This document shows, in pieces, positions 41,741-51,665 of a DNA stretch of 53,385 nt. The notes below the pieces were generated by a model. That model did not search any database, was not told the DNA's origin, and saw only the letters and a program-made list of their open reading frames with translations. How positions within the stretch are numbered: the stretch's first letter is position 1; the number at the start of each line of letters is the position of its first letter. Origin of the DNA: an uncultured Bacteroidota bacterium (GTDB lineage Bacteria > Bacteroidota > Bacteroidia > NS11-12g > UBA9320). The stretch is from positions 1 through 53,385 of the forward strand of contig CAJXBI010000006.1 in NCBI GenBank assembly GCA_913050005.1, written 5' to 3'. The position numbers and the translations under genes were made by a program.

Positions 41741-42790
41741 TTATTTGATAAGAAGTGCGTCACCATAGCAAAGAAAATTATAGCCTTTCTTGAGTGCAGT
41801 TTCATATACTTTCATAGCAAGTTTGTGATCATCTAAATAAGCAGAAGTTAACATCATTAGCGTTGATTGTGGTTGATGGAAATTTGTCAAATAACAATTA
41901 GCAATTCTTGGTTCGTATGGGGGAAAAATAAACTTATCTGTCCAATTATCATCTGGGTTAAGTAATCCAAATGCAGAAACTGAACTCTCCATAGCTCTCA
42001 TAACACTTGAACCTACAGCTAAAACTCTTTTCTTTTTTTCCTTAGCATTATTAATAATATCCGCCGCTTCTTGACCAATACTAAAGTGCTCGCTATCCAT
42101 TTTGTGTTTTGTCAAATCTTCAACTTCAACTGGTCTAAATGAACCCAATCCAATATTTAGGTTAACTTTAGCAAACTCTATTCCTTTAATCTCAAGTCGC
42201 ATCATAAGGGCTTTAGTAAAATGTAATCCAGCTGCTGGAGGAGCTATTGCACCTTCTTTTTCTGCAAAAATTGTCTGGTACATCTCTTCATCTTCTTTTG
42301 TGGCCTCACGTTCTAGATATTTTGGTATGGGTGTGTGACCCAATTTATCTACAACACTTTTAAATTCTTTATTAGATCCATCAAATAAAAACCGGATTGT
42401 TCTTCCTCTTGATGTAGTATTATCTATAACCTCTGCTACGAGTTCATCTTCTCCAAAGAAAAGTTTATTACCAACTCTTATTTTTCGTGCTGGATCAACT
42501 AAAACGTCCCATAATCTTAAATCCTCATTAAGTTCTCTTAACAAAAATACTTCAATTTTAGCCCCTGTTTTTTCTTTATTTCCGTAAAGCCTTGCTGGGA
42601 AAACTTTCGCATTATTAAGAACCATGACATCACCTTCGTCAAATTCATCCAGTATATCTTTAAACATCTTGTGTTCAATAGTTTTTTTGACTTTATCAAC
42701 AATCATCAACTTACATTCGTCTCGGTTGTATGGTGAAGTTGAAGCAATTTTTTTCTGATCTAATTCAAAAAGGAATTCTGATAATTTCAT
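41741..42790 (-). CDS. queA: tRNA preQ1(34) S-adenosylmethionine ribosyltransferase-isomerase
   Basis: [39 protein letters not shown]-like ([17 protein letters not shown]); [17 protein letters not shown]. Confidence 0.96.
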   Translation of the reverse strand: MKLSEFLFELDQKKIASTSPYNRDECKLMIVDKVKKTIEHKMFKDILDEFDEGDVMVLNNAKVFPARLYGNKEKTGAKIEVFLLRELNEDLRLWDVLVDPARKIRVGNKLFFGEDELVAEVIDNTTSRGRTIRFLFDGSNKEFKSVVDKLGHTPIPKYLEREATKEDEEMYQTIFAEKEGAIAPPAAGLHFTKALMMRLEIKGIEFAKVNLNIGLGSFRPVEVEDLTKHKMDSEHFSIGQEAADIINNAKEKKKRVLAVGSSVMRAMESSVSAFGLLNPDDNWTDKFIFPPYEPRIANCYLTNFHQPQSTLMMLTSAYLDDHKLAMKVYETALKKGYNFLCYGDALLIK

Positions 42791-43014
42791 GTATAATTAT
42801 TTGGTATTTAAATGCAAAAATTTGGTGCAAAAATAACCTTTTTAAGAGGCGAAGTCAAGATGTCAATTATATAGCTCTTTTATGTGGTCTATAATCGTCT
42901 TTTAATAAATATAAATTATTAATTTAAAAGAGGTGTAATGAGTGGACTAAAAAAGGTGTTTAATCGAAATAATTTTCAGAATTAATCCCAAGTTACTACT
43001 CTTGTAGATTATAT

Positions 43015-44265
43015 ATGAAGATTACCTCATTATTCAGTGAATCTACGGCCTTAACTATTCGATTTTTAAAGGCAAATAAGCTTCGTAGTTTCCTGTCTGT
43101 GTTAGGTATAACCATTGGTATATCTTGTATTGTAGCTATTTTTACTGCTACTTATTCTCTAGAAAAAAATATTCGTAACAATGTTGATAAATTAGGTGAT
43201 AAGATTATATATATCAATAAATGGCCTTGGTCATTCGGAAGAGGTTATAAATGGTGGGAATACATGAACAGACCTAAACCAAGTATAAAAGAGTATGAAC
43301 GATTAAGAAAAGACTCTAATCGAGAAATTATAAAAAATACGGCCTATTACTATGAATTTAGCAGGAATAAGATCAAATCAATTTATGAGGAACTTTCAGA
43401 TGTTAAAATTATTGGTGTTTCTGGTGATTTCTTTGATATAAATCAATGGGAAATATACAGTGGAAGAGTATTTAATGACTTTGAACTAAACACAGGAAAA
43501 AATTCTGCTATTGTTGGATATAATATTGCATTAAATTTATTTCAGGGTAAGAATCCCACAGGTAAAAATGCAGTCATCAATGGTATCAAGGTTACAATTA
43601 TTGGTGTATTTGATTATCAAGGTTCTGCAATTGGAGGACCACAATATGACGATATTATAGTATTACCTACTAAATTTGCTCAAAGATTTGCTAAACCCTT
43701 AGGTTCTAATTCATCACCATCTATAGTAATTAGTGGTTATGAAAATGTTGATATAAAGTCATTATCTTATGAAGTAACACGAATTATGCGTTCCATTCGA
43801 AAACTCAAGCCCAAAGAGAAAGACGATTTTGCAATAAATAAACTAACTATGGTATCCGATAGCTTAAGTCAAACTTTTGGGATGATTGATATCGCTGCAG
43901 GTATTATAGGTTTTTTCTCTTTATTAGTTGGAGGATTTGGAATTGCTAATATCATGTTTGTGTCTGTCAAAGAACGCACCTCAATTATTGGACTTCAAAA
44001 AGCATTAGGTGCTAAACGGATTTTTATACTATCACAATTTTTATTTGAATCTATTCTGTTGTGTTTTATTGGGGCTGTGATAGGAATTCTGTTTGTGATT
44101 GGACTTGGAATTTTAGCATCACATCTAACATCTTTTCAGATATTTTTCAGTGCATCTATCTTCACATTTGGTATTTCTATTGCTATAGGAATAGGAATTA
44201 TAGCAGGAATTTCACCTGCTATCTTAGCCTCTAAAATGGACCCAGTCATAGCACTTCGTAAATAA
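43015..44265 (+). CDS. MacB-like ABC transporter permease (FtsX family)
   Basis: LKANKLRSFLSVLGITIGISCIVAI; MFVSVKERTSIIGLQKALGAKRIFILSQFLFESILL; ISPAILASKMDPVIALR. Confidence 0.92.
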   Translation: MKITSLFSESTALTIRFLKANKLRSFLSVLGITIGISCIVAIFTATYSLEKNIRNNVDKLGDKIIYINKWPWSFGRGYKWWEYMNRPKPSIKEYERLRKDSNREIIKNTAYYYEFSRNKIKSIYEELSDVKIIGVSGDFFDINQWEIYSGRVFNDFELNTGKNSAIVGYNIALNLFQGKNPTGKNAVINGIKVTIIGVFDYQGSAIGGPQYDDIIVLPTKFAQRFAKPLGSNSSPSIVISGYENVDIKSLSYEVTRIMRSIRKLKPKEKDDFAINKLTMVSDSLSQTFGMIDIAAGIIGFFSLLVGGFGIANIMFVSVKERTSIIGLQKALGAKRIFILSQFLFESILLCFIGAVIGILFVIGLGILASHLTSFQIFFSASIFTFGISIAIGIGIIAGISPAILASKMDPVIALRK

Positions 44266-44290
44266 AAAAAGGGCCTTTAAGGCTCTTTTT
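44266..44290. terminator. Bidirectional terminator between MacB-like permease and mdh
   Basis: AAAAAGGGCC-TTTAA-GGCTCTTTTT. Confidence 0.8.
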
Positions 44291-44311
44291 AAATTAAATA
44301 TATTCTATTGG

Positions 44312-45235
44312 TTAATCCAACAACATATTTGTTTTAGTGACACCATCTGCACTTTCTCTAAGTTTATTTTTTTCTGATTCGCTTAAAGAAACTTCAACAA
44401 TTTTTTCAATTCCATTTTTACCGATGATGCAAGGAACACCAATCGATAGTCCATCAATTCCATACTCACCATCTAACAATGCAGAGCAAGGAATCATTTT
44501 ATGAGAGTCTAATGCAATTGCTTTAACAATTTCTGAAACAGCTGCACCTGGAGCATACCAAGCACTCGTACCTAATAACCCTGTTAATGTTGCACCACCT
44601 ATTTTGGTATCATTAACAATTTGATCCATTCTTTCTTCAGATAGGAATTCAGAAACGTTTAAACTATTTCTTGTAGCATTTTCAATTAAAGGCACCATAC
44701 CTTTATCACTATGGCCACCAATTACCATTCCATCAACATCAGAAGAGGGACACGATAATGCTTCTGCAATTCTGTATTTGAAACGTGCACTATCTAGAGC
44801 TCCACCCATGCCTATAATTCTATTTTTAGGTAAATCTGTATTTTTATGAACAAGATAGGTCATAGTATCCATTGGATTACTAACAACAATAATGATTGTA
44901 TTTGGAGAATATTTTAGTAAACTATTGCTTACAGACTTAACTATTCCAGCGTTTATACCAATCAACTCTTCACGAGTCATTCCTGGTTTACGAGGAATTC
45001 CACTTGTTATGACAGCAACATCACTATTTGCAGTTTTTGAATAATCATTGGTTGCCCCAAAAATGTTCGTATCAAAACCATTTAGCGATGCACATTGCAT
45101 CAAATCCATAGCTTTACCCTCTGCAAAACCTTCTTTAATATCAATTAGACATACCTCTGACGCAAAATTTTTAATTGCAATGTACTCTGCACAACTTGCA
45201 CCTACGGCACCTGCTCCAACAACTGTTACTTTCAT
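44312..45235 (-). CDS. mdh: Malate dehydrogenase
   Basis: VTVVGAGAVGASCAEYIA; SGIPRKPGMTREELIGINAGIVK; VVSNPMDTMTYLVHK. Confidence 0.95.
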   Translation of the reverse strand: MKVTVVGAGAVGASCAEYIAIKNFASEVCLIDIKEGFAEGKAMDLMQCASLNGFDTNIFGATNDYSKTANSDVAVITSGIPRKPGMTREELIGINAGIVKSVSNSLLKYSPNTIIIVVSNPMDTMTYLVHKNTDLPKNRIIGMGGALDSARFKYRIAEALSCPSSDVDGMVIGGHSDKGMVPLIENATRNSLNVSEFLSEERMDQIVNDTKIGGATLTGLLGTSAWYAPGAAVSEIVKAIALDSHKMIPCSALLDGEYGIDGLSIGVPCIIGKNGIEKIVEVSLSESEKNKLRESADGVTKTNMLLD

Positions 45236-45240
45236 CGTTG

Positions 45241-45248
45241 CAAAAGTA
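45241..45248 (-). promoter_or_regulatory. -7 box TACTTTTG (minus strand) 5 nt upstream of the mdh ATG
   Basis: Plus-strand CAAAAGTA; matches TAnnTTTG; no clear -33 TTTG. Confidence 0.5.
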
Positions 45249-45307
45249 ATTCATGACAAGACATAATCCTCATGTCTTTAAATCATTTTTTATTTTAATA
45301 AATTAAC

Positions 45308-45961
45308 TTAAAACTGAATTTCAGGGATAACTCCTTCAACAACTAATTTTCCCTCAGTTGCGTTTTGAACATCTTCAACAGAAATACCATGAGCTAGTTC
45401 TTTGAGTTCGAATCCGCTTGAGGTAACATCAATAACGCACAAATTAGTTACAATTTTTTTGACACACCCTAAACCAGTTACAGGAAGTGTTAAACTTGAG
45501 AGTAGTTTACTATCACCTGACCTGTTGGTGTGTTGCATAGCAACTATTATATTTTTAGCAGATGCTACTAAATCCATTGCTCCTCCCATACCTTTAACCA
45601 TTTTACCTGGAATTTTCCAATTCGCAATATCACCTTTGTCATTTACTTCCATAGCTCCAAGGACCGTCAAATCAACTCGTCCGGATCGAATCATCGCAAA
45701 ACTTGTAGCACTATCAAAAAAAACAGACCCAGCTTCAGTGGTTACAGTTTGTTTACCTGCATTAATTAAGTCAGCATCTATTTCGTCCTCGGTTGGGAAA
45801 GGCCCCATACCCAAAAGTCCATTTTCTGACTGTAGGGTAACATTAATCCCTGTTGGAACATAGTTTGCAACGAGAGTAGGTATACCTATGCCTAAATTTA
45901 CATAATAACCGTCTTGAAGCTCTTGTGCTATTCTTTGTGCGATTTGCTCTTTAGTTAACAT
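45308..45961 (-). CDS. scoB: 3-oxoacid CoA-transferase subunit B
   Basis: YYVNLGIGIPTLVANYVP; QSENGLLGMGPFP; GAMDLVASAKNIIVAMQHTNRSGDSKLL. Confidence 0.95.
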   Translation of the reverse strand: MLTKEQIAQRIAQELQDGYYVNLGIGIPTLVANYVPTGINVTLQSENGLLGMGPFPTEDEIDADLINAGKQTVTTEAGSVFFDSATSFAMIRSGRVDLTVLGAMEVNDKGDIANWKIPGKMVKGMGGAMDLVASAKNIIVAMQHTNRSGDSKLLSSLTLPVTGLGCVKKIVTNLCVIDVTSSGFELKELAHGISVEDVQNATEGKLVVEGVIPEIQF

Positions 45962-45967
45962 GTTTTT

Positions 45968-46666
45968 TTATTGCTTATTGCTGATGGTTCTCTGTTCAAT
46001 TCGTTTTTCGTAATCTACACCTTGGAAAATTCGATTCACAAAAATACTTGGTGTGTGAATAAAATTAGGATCAAGCTCACCAGGCTCAACCAATTCTTCT
46101 ACTTCTGCTATCGTTATTTTTCCGGCCATTGCCATCATTGGGTTGAAATTTCTGGCAGTTGATTTAAATATTAAATTACCATCAGTATCACCCTTCCAAG
46201 CCTTAACAATTGCAAAGTCCGATTCAAAGGCTTTTTCCATAATAAACTGCTTTCCCTCAAATTCTCGTATTTCTTTTCCTTCCGCTATTTCTGTTCCATA
46301 ACCAGCAGGAGTATAAAAAGCCGGAATGCCAGAACCAGCTGCACGACATCTTTCTGCTAAAGTACCCTGAGGTAACAATTCTACTTCAAGTTCACCCGAT
46401 AAAAGTTGTCTTTCAAATTCTGCATTCTCTCCTACGTATGAAGATATCATCTTTTTTACTAGCTTAGCTTGTAGCATTAAACCAATACCAAAATCGTCTA
46501 CACCTGCATTGTTTGAAATACAAGTTAAGTCTTTAATTCCTTCTTTAACTATAGAGGAAATTGAATTTTCAGGTATACCACACAGCCCAAATCCACCCAA
46601 CATGATGGTCATACCATCTTGGATGCCATAAATTGCCTCATCAGCATTTTTTACTACTTTATTCAT
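45968..46666 (-). CDS. scoA: 3-oxoacid CoA-transferase subunit A
   Basis: IQDGMTIMLGGFGLCGIPENSI; FYTPAGYGTEIAEGKE; ARNFNPMMAMAGKITIAEVEELV. Confidence 0.95.
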   Translation of the reverse strand: MNKVVKNADEAIYGIQDGMTIMLGGFGLCGIPENSISSIVKEGIKDLTCISNNAGVDDFGIGLMLQAKLVKKMISSYVGENAEFERQLLSGELEVELLPQGTLAERCRAAGSGIPAFYTPAGYGTEIAEGKEIREFEGKQFIMEKAFESDFAIVKAWKGDTDGNLIFKSTARNFNPMMAMAGKITIAEVEELVEPGELDPNFIHTPSIFVNRIFQGVDYEKRIEQRTISNKQ

Positions 46667-46821
46667 AGGATTAAGTGTTACAAAGTTACATTTTCTATAA
46701 TTCTAAGACCATATATTTAACTTAAACATATGTATTGATTAGAGCTAATTACTAATTTTAAGTATTATCTTTTAATTTTGAATATCGAAGTTATCAATGT
46801 GCTCTAGATTTATTAAAATAA

Positions 46822-47610
46822 ATGCTTAATAAAAATCAACTTGAGCAAATAGACCGTTTAGTTAAAAAAGTAGGCGATTTTCAAATACACAAGCAATTGA
46901 AAGTTGTTTCCTCCGATATCAAAGAAAAAAGCCTCAACCAATTGGTCAGTTTTGTAGATATTGATAGTGAAAATATGCTGGTAGATGGGCTAAGTAAAAT
47001 AACACCATCAGCAGGATTTTTAACAGAAGAAAATACCATAACTCAACAAAATGATGAGCTCTACTGGATTATTGATCCATTAGATGGAACTACCAATTAT
47101 TTATTTGGACACTCAAAATATTCCATTTCATTAGCTCTTTATCAAAATAAAAAACCAGTATATGCACATGTTTTTGTACCTCCTGATAATGAATCATTCG
47201 TAGGAAAACCCGATGGAGCATTTTTGAATGGCAAAAAAATTACAGTTTCTACTCGAAATGAAATTACTGATACACTAATTGCAACTGGATTCCCATATTA
47301 CAAATTTGACGAAATGGAGGCCTTTACAAACTGTCTCAAAAAATTAATGAGAGAAACTAAAGGAATCAGACGCATGGGAAGTGCTGCAATTGATTTGGTC
47401 TATACTGCATGCGGAAGATTTGATGCCTTTTATGAACTATATTTAAGTCCATGGGATGTAGCAGGTGGATCTTATATCGTGCAACAAGCCGGTGGATTAG
47501 TGTCAGATTTTGATAATAAAAACAATTACGTGTTTGGAAATTCAATATTAGCGGGCAACCCTAATATTCATTCTAAAATGATTGAATTAGTTCGGAAGGA
47601 ATTTAATTAG
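46822..47610 (+). CDS. Inositol monophosphatase family protein
   Basis: LTEENT...YWIIDPLDGTTNYLFGHSKYSISLAL; SPWDVAGGSYIVQQAGG. Confidence 0.93.
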   Translation: MLNKNQLEQIDRLVKKVGDFQIHKQLKVVSSDIKEKSLNQLVSFVDIDSENMLVDGLSKITPSAGFLTEENTITQQNDELYWIIDPLDGTTNYLFGHSKYSISLALYQNKKPVYAHVFVPPDNESFVGKPDGAFLNGKKITVSTRNEITDTLIATGFPYYKFDEMEAFTNCLKKLMRETKGIRRMGSAAIDLVYTACGRFDAFYELYLSPWDVAGGSYIVQQAGGLVSDFDNKNNYVFGNSILAGNPNIHSKMIELVRKEFN

Positions 47611-47616
47611 TCTTTC

Positions 47617-47901
47617 TTATTTTTTTAGAACGAAAATATCTTCGTCATCTTTTTTGAAATAATAGTTTTCACGGGCATAGGTCTCAAGTTTATCATCATC
47701 TGAAAATAAGTTATTTTTTTGTTCTTTCATTTCAAGTATTTCATTGGATAGAAATTCTTCTTGAACTCTAAGATTTTTTAGCTCATTATACTGTTTATAG
47801 ATAAATACAGCACTATTACCATCAAATAATAACACCCACACCAAAAATAATGATAGCGTAATTGGATACTTATTAATAATGAAACGTTGCAGAAATTTCA
47901 T
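47617..47901 (-). CDS. FtsB/DivIC-like septum formation initiator
   Basis: One TM plus short coiled coil; DDKLETYARENYYFKKDDEDIFVL. Confidence 0.85.
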   Translation of the reverse strand: MKFLQRFIINKYPITLSLFLVWVLLFDGNSAVFIYKQYNELKNLRVQEEFLSNEILEMKEQKNNLFSDDDKLETYARENYYFKKDDEDIFVLKK

Positions 47902-47961
47902 ATTACAAAAGAAATATGTTTAATAAACTTATATTAATAAAGAAATGTACATATGTAGAAA

Positions 47962-48477
47962 TTACCATACAGAATGGTCTGAATTTTCCCACTTATCTTG
48001 TAGGGTAAGCACTTTTTCAATTATCTCTCTAGCTGCGCCATAACCTCCTTTGGCCTTAGTAATAACGTCTGCTTCTTGCTGAACTTGCCATGCGGCATCT
48101 GCAGGACATGTTTTGACGCCGCACATTCGCATGGAGGAGATATCAGGGAAATCGTCCCCCATGTAGAGCGTATTGTTTAACTCTAGATCATGCTTCTTAA
48201 TTAACTTTTCAAAAAGGACTCTTTTATCAGAAACTCCAGTATATACGTCTTGTATACCTAATCTTTGTAGCCGATTAATAACACCTTCTGAACTTCCTCC
48301 ACTGATTACAATAAGTCTATAATTTTGTTTCACTGCAAATTGAATCGCAAAACCATCTTTAATATTAAAGTCCCGAATTAATGACCCGTCATCTTGAGCC
48401 TGAACTTTTCCAGTGGTAAGAACACCGTCTACATCAAAAATAAATGTATTGATTGTTTTAAAGGTATCGTAAATCAT
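47962..48477 (-). CDS. HAD hydrolase, KdsC-like (KDO-8-P phosphatase)
   Basis: TFIFDVDGVLTTGKV; FNIKDGFAIQFA; YMGDDFPDISSMRMCGVKTCPADA. Confidence 0.92.
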   Translation of the reverse strand: MIYDTFKTINTFIFDVDGVLTTGKVQAQDDGSLIRDFNIKDGFAIQFAVKQNYRLIVISGGSSEGVINRLQRLGIQDVYTGVSDKRVLFEKLIKKHDLELNNTLYMGDDFPDISSMRMCGVKTCPADAAWQVQQEADVITKAKGGYGAAREIIEKVLTLQDKWENSDHSVW

Positions 48478-48481
48478 AATT

Positions 48482-48739
48482 TTACTGATTATCCCTCCAT
48501 TCGTATACCCAGCTACTTTGAATCATCTCTAAATGGCCTTCATTACTATCCTGACGCTTACCATCAAAGTTAGGTAGGGATAAAACCCAATCGAGTAAAT
48601 CAGTGAAGCGAATTCTGTAAATTTTAGATTCATCAAAATCATCTCCAAACTTTTCGTAAAGAGCTAGAGCTATGTCCTCATAATCTTTCCAATTAATTGG
48701 GGGTTCGTAAAATTTATTTTTATCCATTTTAATGTCCAA
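48482..48739 (-). CDS. iscX: Fe-S cluster assembly protein IscX
   Basis: INWKDYEDIALALYEKFGDDFDESKIYRIRFTDLLDWVLSLPNFDG. Confidence 0.92.
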   Translation of the reverse strand: MDIKMDKNKFYEPPINWKDYEDIALALYEKFGDDFDESKIYRIRFTDLLDWVLSLPNFDGKRQDSNEGHLEMIQSSWVYEWRDNQ

Positions 48740-49058
48740 TTATACTACTTTGATCTGGAATTGTAACTTCAATATTAGAACTTATTATACATTGACATGC
48801 TAATCTAGAATTGATTCTTGGATTTTCAGCTCTGTCAATAAAATCTTCCTCTTTATCTGATATTTCTGGCAAGTCATTCATACCTTTATCAATGTACACA
48901 TGACAAGTACTACAAGCACATACAGCACCACAGTTATGGTTTAAATGAAGGTTATTATCTAATGCTGCATCGAGTATAGTATCTCTATTTTCAACTTCTA
49001 CTTCAACCTGTTTATCGGGATCTTCCTCAAATCTAAAAAGTACTTTATGGTTACTCAT
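48729..49058 (-). CDS. 2Fe-2S ferredoxin (adrenodoxin-type)
   Basis: HNCGAVCACSTCHVYIDKGMNDL...DRAENPRINSRLACQC. Confidence 0.94.
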   Translation of the reverse strand: MSNHKVLFRFEEDPDKQVEVEVENRDTILDAALDNNLHLNHNCGAVCACSTCHVYIDKGMNDLPEISDKEEDFIDRAENPRINSRLACQCIISSNIEVTIPDQSSIIGH

Positions 49059-49208
49059 TAATTATACATACGAAATTAAAACACAAAAGCTTCAAAGCAA
49101 CTTATTTATATTACAAATCATCTATTGTTTAAATTAATGCAACTTTAATATAATCAAATTATGCTATCTAACATATAGCAAATACATTTGTTCATCGTTA
49201 TATAAATC

Positions 49209-50366
49209 ATGCGAATAAGACCAACTAAATTAATCTTACTAATTCTATTAGGCCTTTCGAGTAGTTATGCCATCGCTGAATCTCCTGAAAAATTATTGGG
49301 TAAACCTTACACATATGCATCTGTCTATAAATATATCCAAAACCTTAAAAATGATAGTCCAGTAGAATCTTTTCTTCCCTATTTGAGAATACTTAAATTA
49401 GATTATTTGAAGTCTGGAGTAAGTATGGAATTCAACACAGATATTGTGCTCTCAAAAATTTCATTATTTGATAGTGGCTATTCCTACGAAAAATATGTTG
49501 GGAAAATGCCTTTTAACGTTACTTGGGGGATGAGTGTTGATCAAATTCAAGATAAAGCTGGAGGATTAGACTTTGTCTCTGACAATAAGTATGTCAGAAG
49601 AATGAGCACAGATGATTTCCAAATGGATTTTTATTTTGAGAATAGCAAACTATACCATATTAGGATTTTAGCTACGCTCAAAACACTCCAAAACTTCCCC
49701 AACGAAATAATGGAAGCAACGGGTATTCGATTAATACCCGATGGCAAAAAAATAGATGGTAATATCATAGATGGTCAAGGGTCCATGATTTGGGGTGACG
49801 GAGTAGCTGTCTACAAAGGTGAATGGACTTACGGAGTTCCACACGGAGAAGGACAATACATAGATTCCTTTGGAAATAAATATGAAGGTAATTTTAAGCT
49901 AGGATTTTTTTGGGGACAAGGAAAATTTTACTCGAAATACTATAAATATTCATATTCAGGAAGTTTTGCCATGAGTAAAAAACATGGTGAAGGCAGAATT
50001 GGTTACTCAAACAGAACTTCATACCAAGGAGAATGGAAACAAAATAAGATGGAAGGGCAAGGAACTTATTCTATCAGTAATCGCTATTCATATAAAGGTA
50101 GAATGGTTAATAATACATTTAATGGTCGCGGGATTCTTAAAACACCAGATGGTGTTATCGATGGTTATTTTAAAAATGGTAAACCTCACGGAAAATGCAC
50201 TCAATCATCATCGGATGGAGCCCAAATAATAACAGGAAAATTTATTAATGGAAAGAAAAATGGAGATTTTGATGTAACGATTCTGGGCAATAAAAGTACC
50301 ATTACCTACAAAGATGATATTAAGATCAAACAAATACCAGTTGATGGAAGCCTAATCGACAAGTAA
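49209..50366 (+). CDS. Secreted MORN-repeat protein
   Basis: N-terminal signal peptide; YKGEWTYGVPHGEGQYIDSFGNKYEGNFKLGFFWGQGKFYS... repeated MORN units. Confidence 0.88.
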   Translation: MRIRPTKLILLILLGLSSSYAIAESPEKLLGKPYTYASVYKYIQNLKNDSPVESFLPYLRILKLDYLKSGVSMEFNTDIVLSKISLFDSGYSYEKYVGKMPFNVTWGMSVDQIQDKAGGLDFVSDNKYVRRMSTDDFQMDFYFENSKLYHIRILATLKTLQNFPNEIMEATGIRLIPDGKKIDGNIIDGQGSMIWGDGVAVYKGEWTYGVPHGEGQYIDSFGNKYEGNFKLGFFWGQGKFYSKYYKYSYSGSFAMSKKHGEGRIGYSNRTSYQGEWKQNKMEGQGTYSISNRYSYKGRMVNNTFNGRGILKTPDGVIDGYFKNGKPHGKCTQSSSDGAQIITGKFINGKKNGDFDVTILGNKSTITYKDDIKIKQIPVDGSLIDK

Positions 50367-51623
50367 AAGTTGTAACGCAGAATTTGATTTTTGTTCTAAT
50401 GCAATCTCACGTTTATTAATAATTTTCTCAAGTTGGGTATTTGAATCATTGTAATTAAATACGGTTAGTAATGTGTAAGCCGACTGAATATTCACCCTAA
50501 ACTTATCTTTTAGCTCATTTAGTAAAGCCGATGTTTTGGTATCGTTAGCATTGAAACAGGACATGAAACTAATAGCAGAGTTTTGCATCAAATTTAGTTG
50601 AATGCCAACTTCATTAAACTTACTGAAAATGAGTTCCAAATTATCCTCCACAATGAACGAAAAATCACGAGAAGCAATCGTAATTAGTGACTGGTTATTT
50701 TTGATAATGTAACACTGCGTATCATTCAACGTTCGACTATCATTCTCAATCACTTCTGTTCCAGATAAAAATGGTTCAACAAATGATCTAACAAAAAGTG
50801 GGATTGACTTATTTTTAAGTGGTTGAATAGTTTTAGGATGAATCACTGAAGCACCATAATATGCTAATTCAATCGCCTCATTATATGAAACTTTTGGAAT
50901 AAGTTCAGCCCCTGAAAATTGTTTTGGATCAGCATTCATAATGCCCTCAACATCTTTCCATATCGTAACAGACTCAGCATCTAAACCAAATGCAAAAATA
51001 GCTGCAGAATAATCCGAACCTTCTCTTCCAAGTGTAGTACTTTTGTGATTAATATCCCTTCCAATAAATCCTTGTGTAATGATTGGCTGTCTTTCTGCAA
51101 GAGGCCTCAAACTATTTTGAATAAAAGGGACAGATTCTTCCCATATAACGCTAGCAGATCTATGTTTAGAATTAGTTATCACAAAATTTCTAGCATCTAT
51201 CCATCTATTTTTAACCCCATATTTATTAAGATATGTGCTGACAATTTTAGTAGATATTAATTCTCCGAAAGGTACGATTCTATCATACTCCATATCATAG
51301 GTTGAGGATTCTTCTCTTCTCTTTTCGATGATACATTCTAATTCAATCAATAGGTTATCTACTTGATAATATTCATTTTCATCCTTAATTATAGCATCTG
51401 TAATATTATGGTGAAAGGTCTTAATCTCCTGGAAGATCACTTTTTTATTTTCCTTATTGTGGTAATATGCATCAACCAATTCCTCTAGCTTATTAGTAGT
51501 TTTTCCCATCGCAGAAATAACAACCAATAAGGGTCCTTTACCATACTCTTGAACAACAGAAGCAACATTTTTTACAGCCTCTGCATCTCTCACACTTGCA
51601 CCACCAAATTTGAATACCCTCAT
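50352..51623 (-). CDS. lysC: Aspartate kinase (monofunctional)
   Basis: VFKFGGASVRDAEAVKNVA; TTLGREGSDYSAAIFAFGL; WKDVEGIMNADPK. Confidence 0.95.
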   Translation of the reverse strand: MRVFKFGGASVRDAEAVKNVASVVQEYGKGPLLVVISAMGKTTNKLEELVDAYYHNKENKKVIFQEIKTFHHNITDAIIKDENEYYQVDNLLIELECIIEKRREESSTYDMEYDRIVPFGELISTKIVSTYLNKYGVKNRWIDARNFVITNSKHRSASVIWEESVPFIQNSLRPLAERQPIITQGFIGRDINHKSTTLGREGSDYSAAIFAFGLDAESVTIWKDVEGIMNADPKQFSGAELIPKVSYNEAIELAYYGASVIHPKTIQPLKNKSIPLFVRSFVEPFLSGTEVIENDSRTLNDTQCYIIKNNQSLITIASRDFSFIVEDNLELIFSKFNEVGIQLNLMQNSAISFMSCFNANDTKTSALLNELKDKFRVNIQSAYTLLTVFNYNDSNTQLEKIINKREIALEQKSNSALQLLLVD

Positions 51624-51638
51624 TAAAGACTAAATTTG
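51609..51638 (+). promoter_or_regulatory. Promoter for fbp: TTTG (51609-51612) - N18 - TAAATTTG (51631-51638)
   Basis: Bacteroidota consensus; -33 lies in the lysC 5' end. Confidence 0.6.
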
Positions 51639-51665
51639 TAGCAATATTACCAAATAATAACTTTA

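Noticed and set aside
45402-45863. 153-aa plus-strand ORF antisense to scoB
   Set aside because: scoB has clear family motifs across the whole span; the antisense frame has no recognisable domain or start context.
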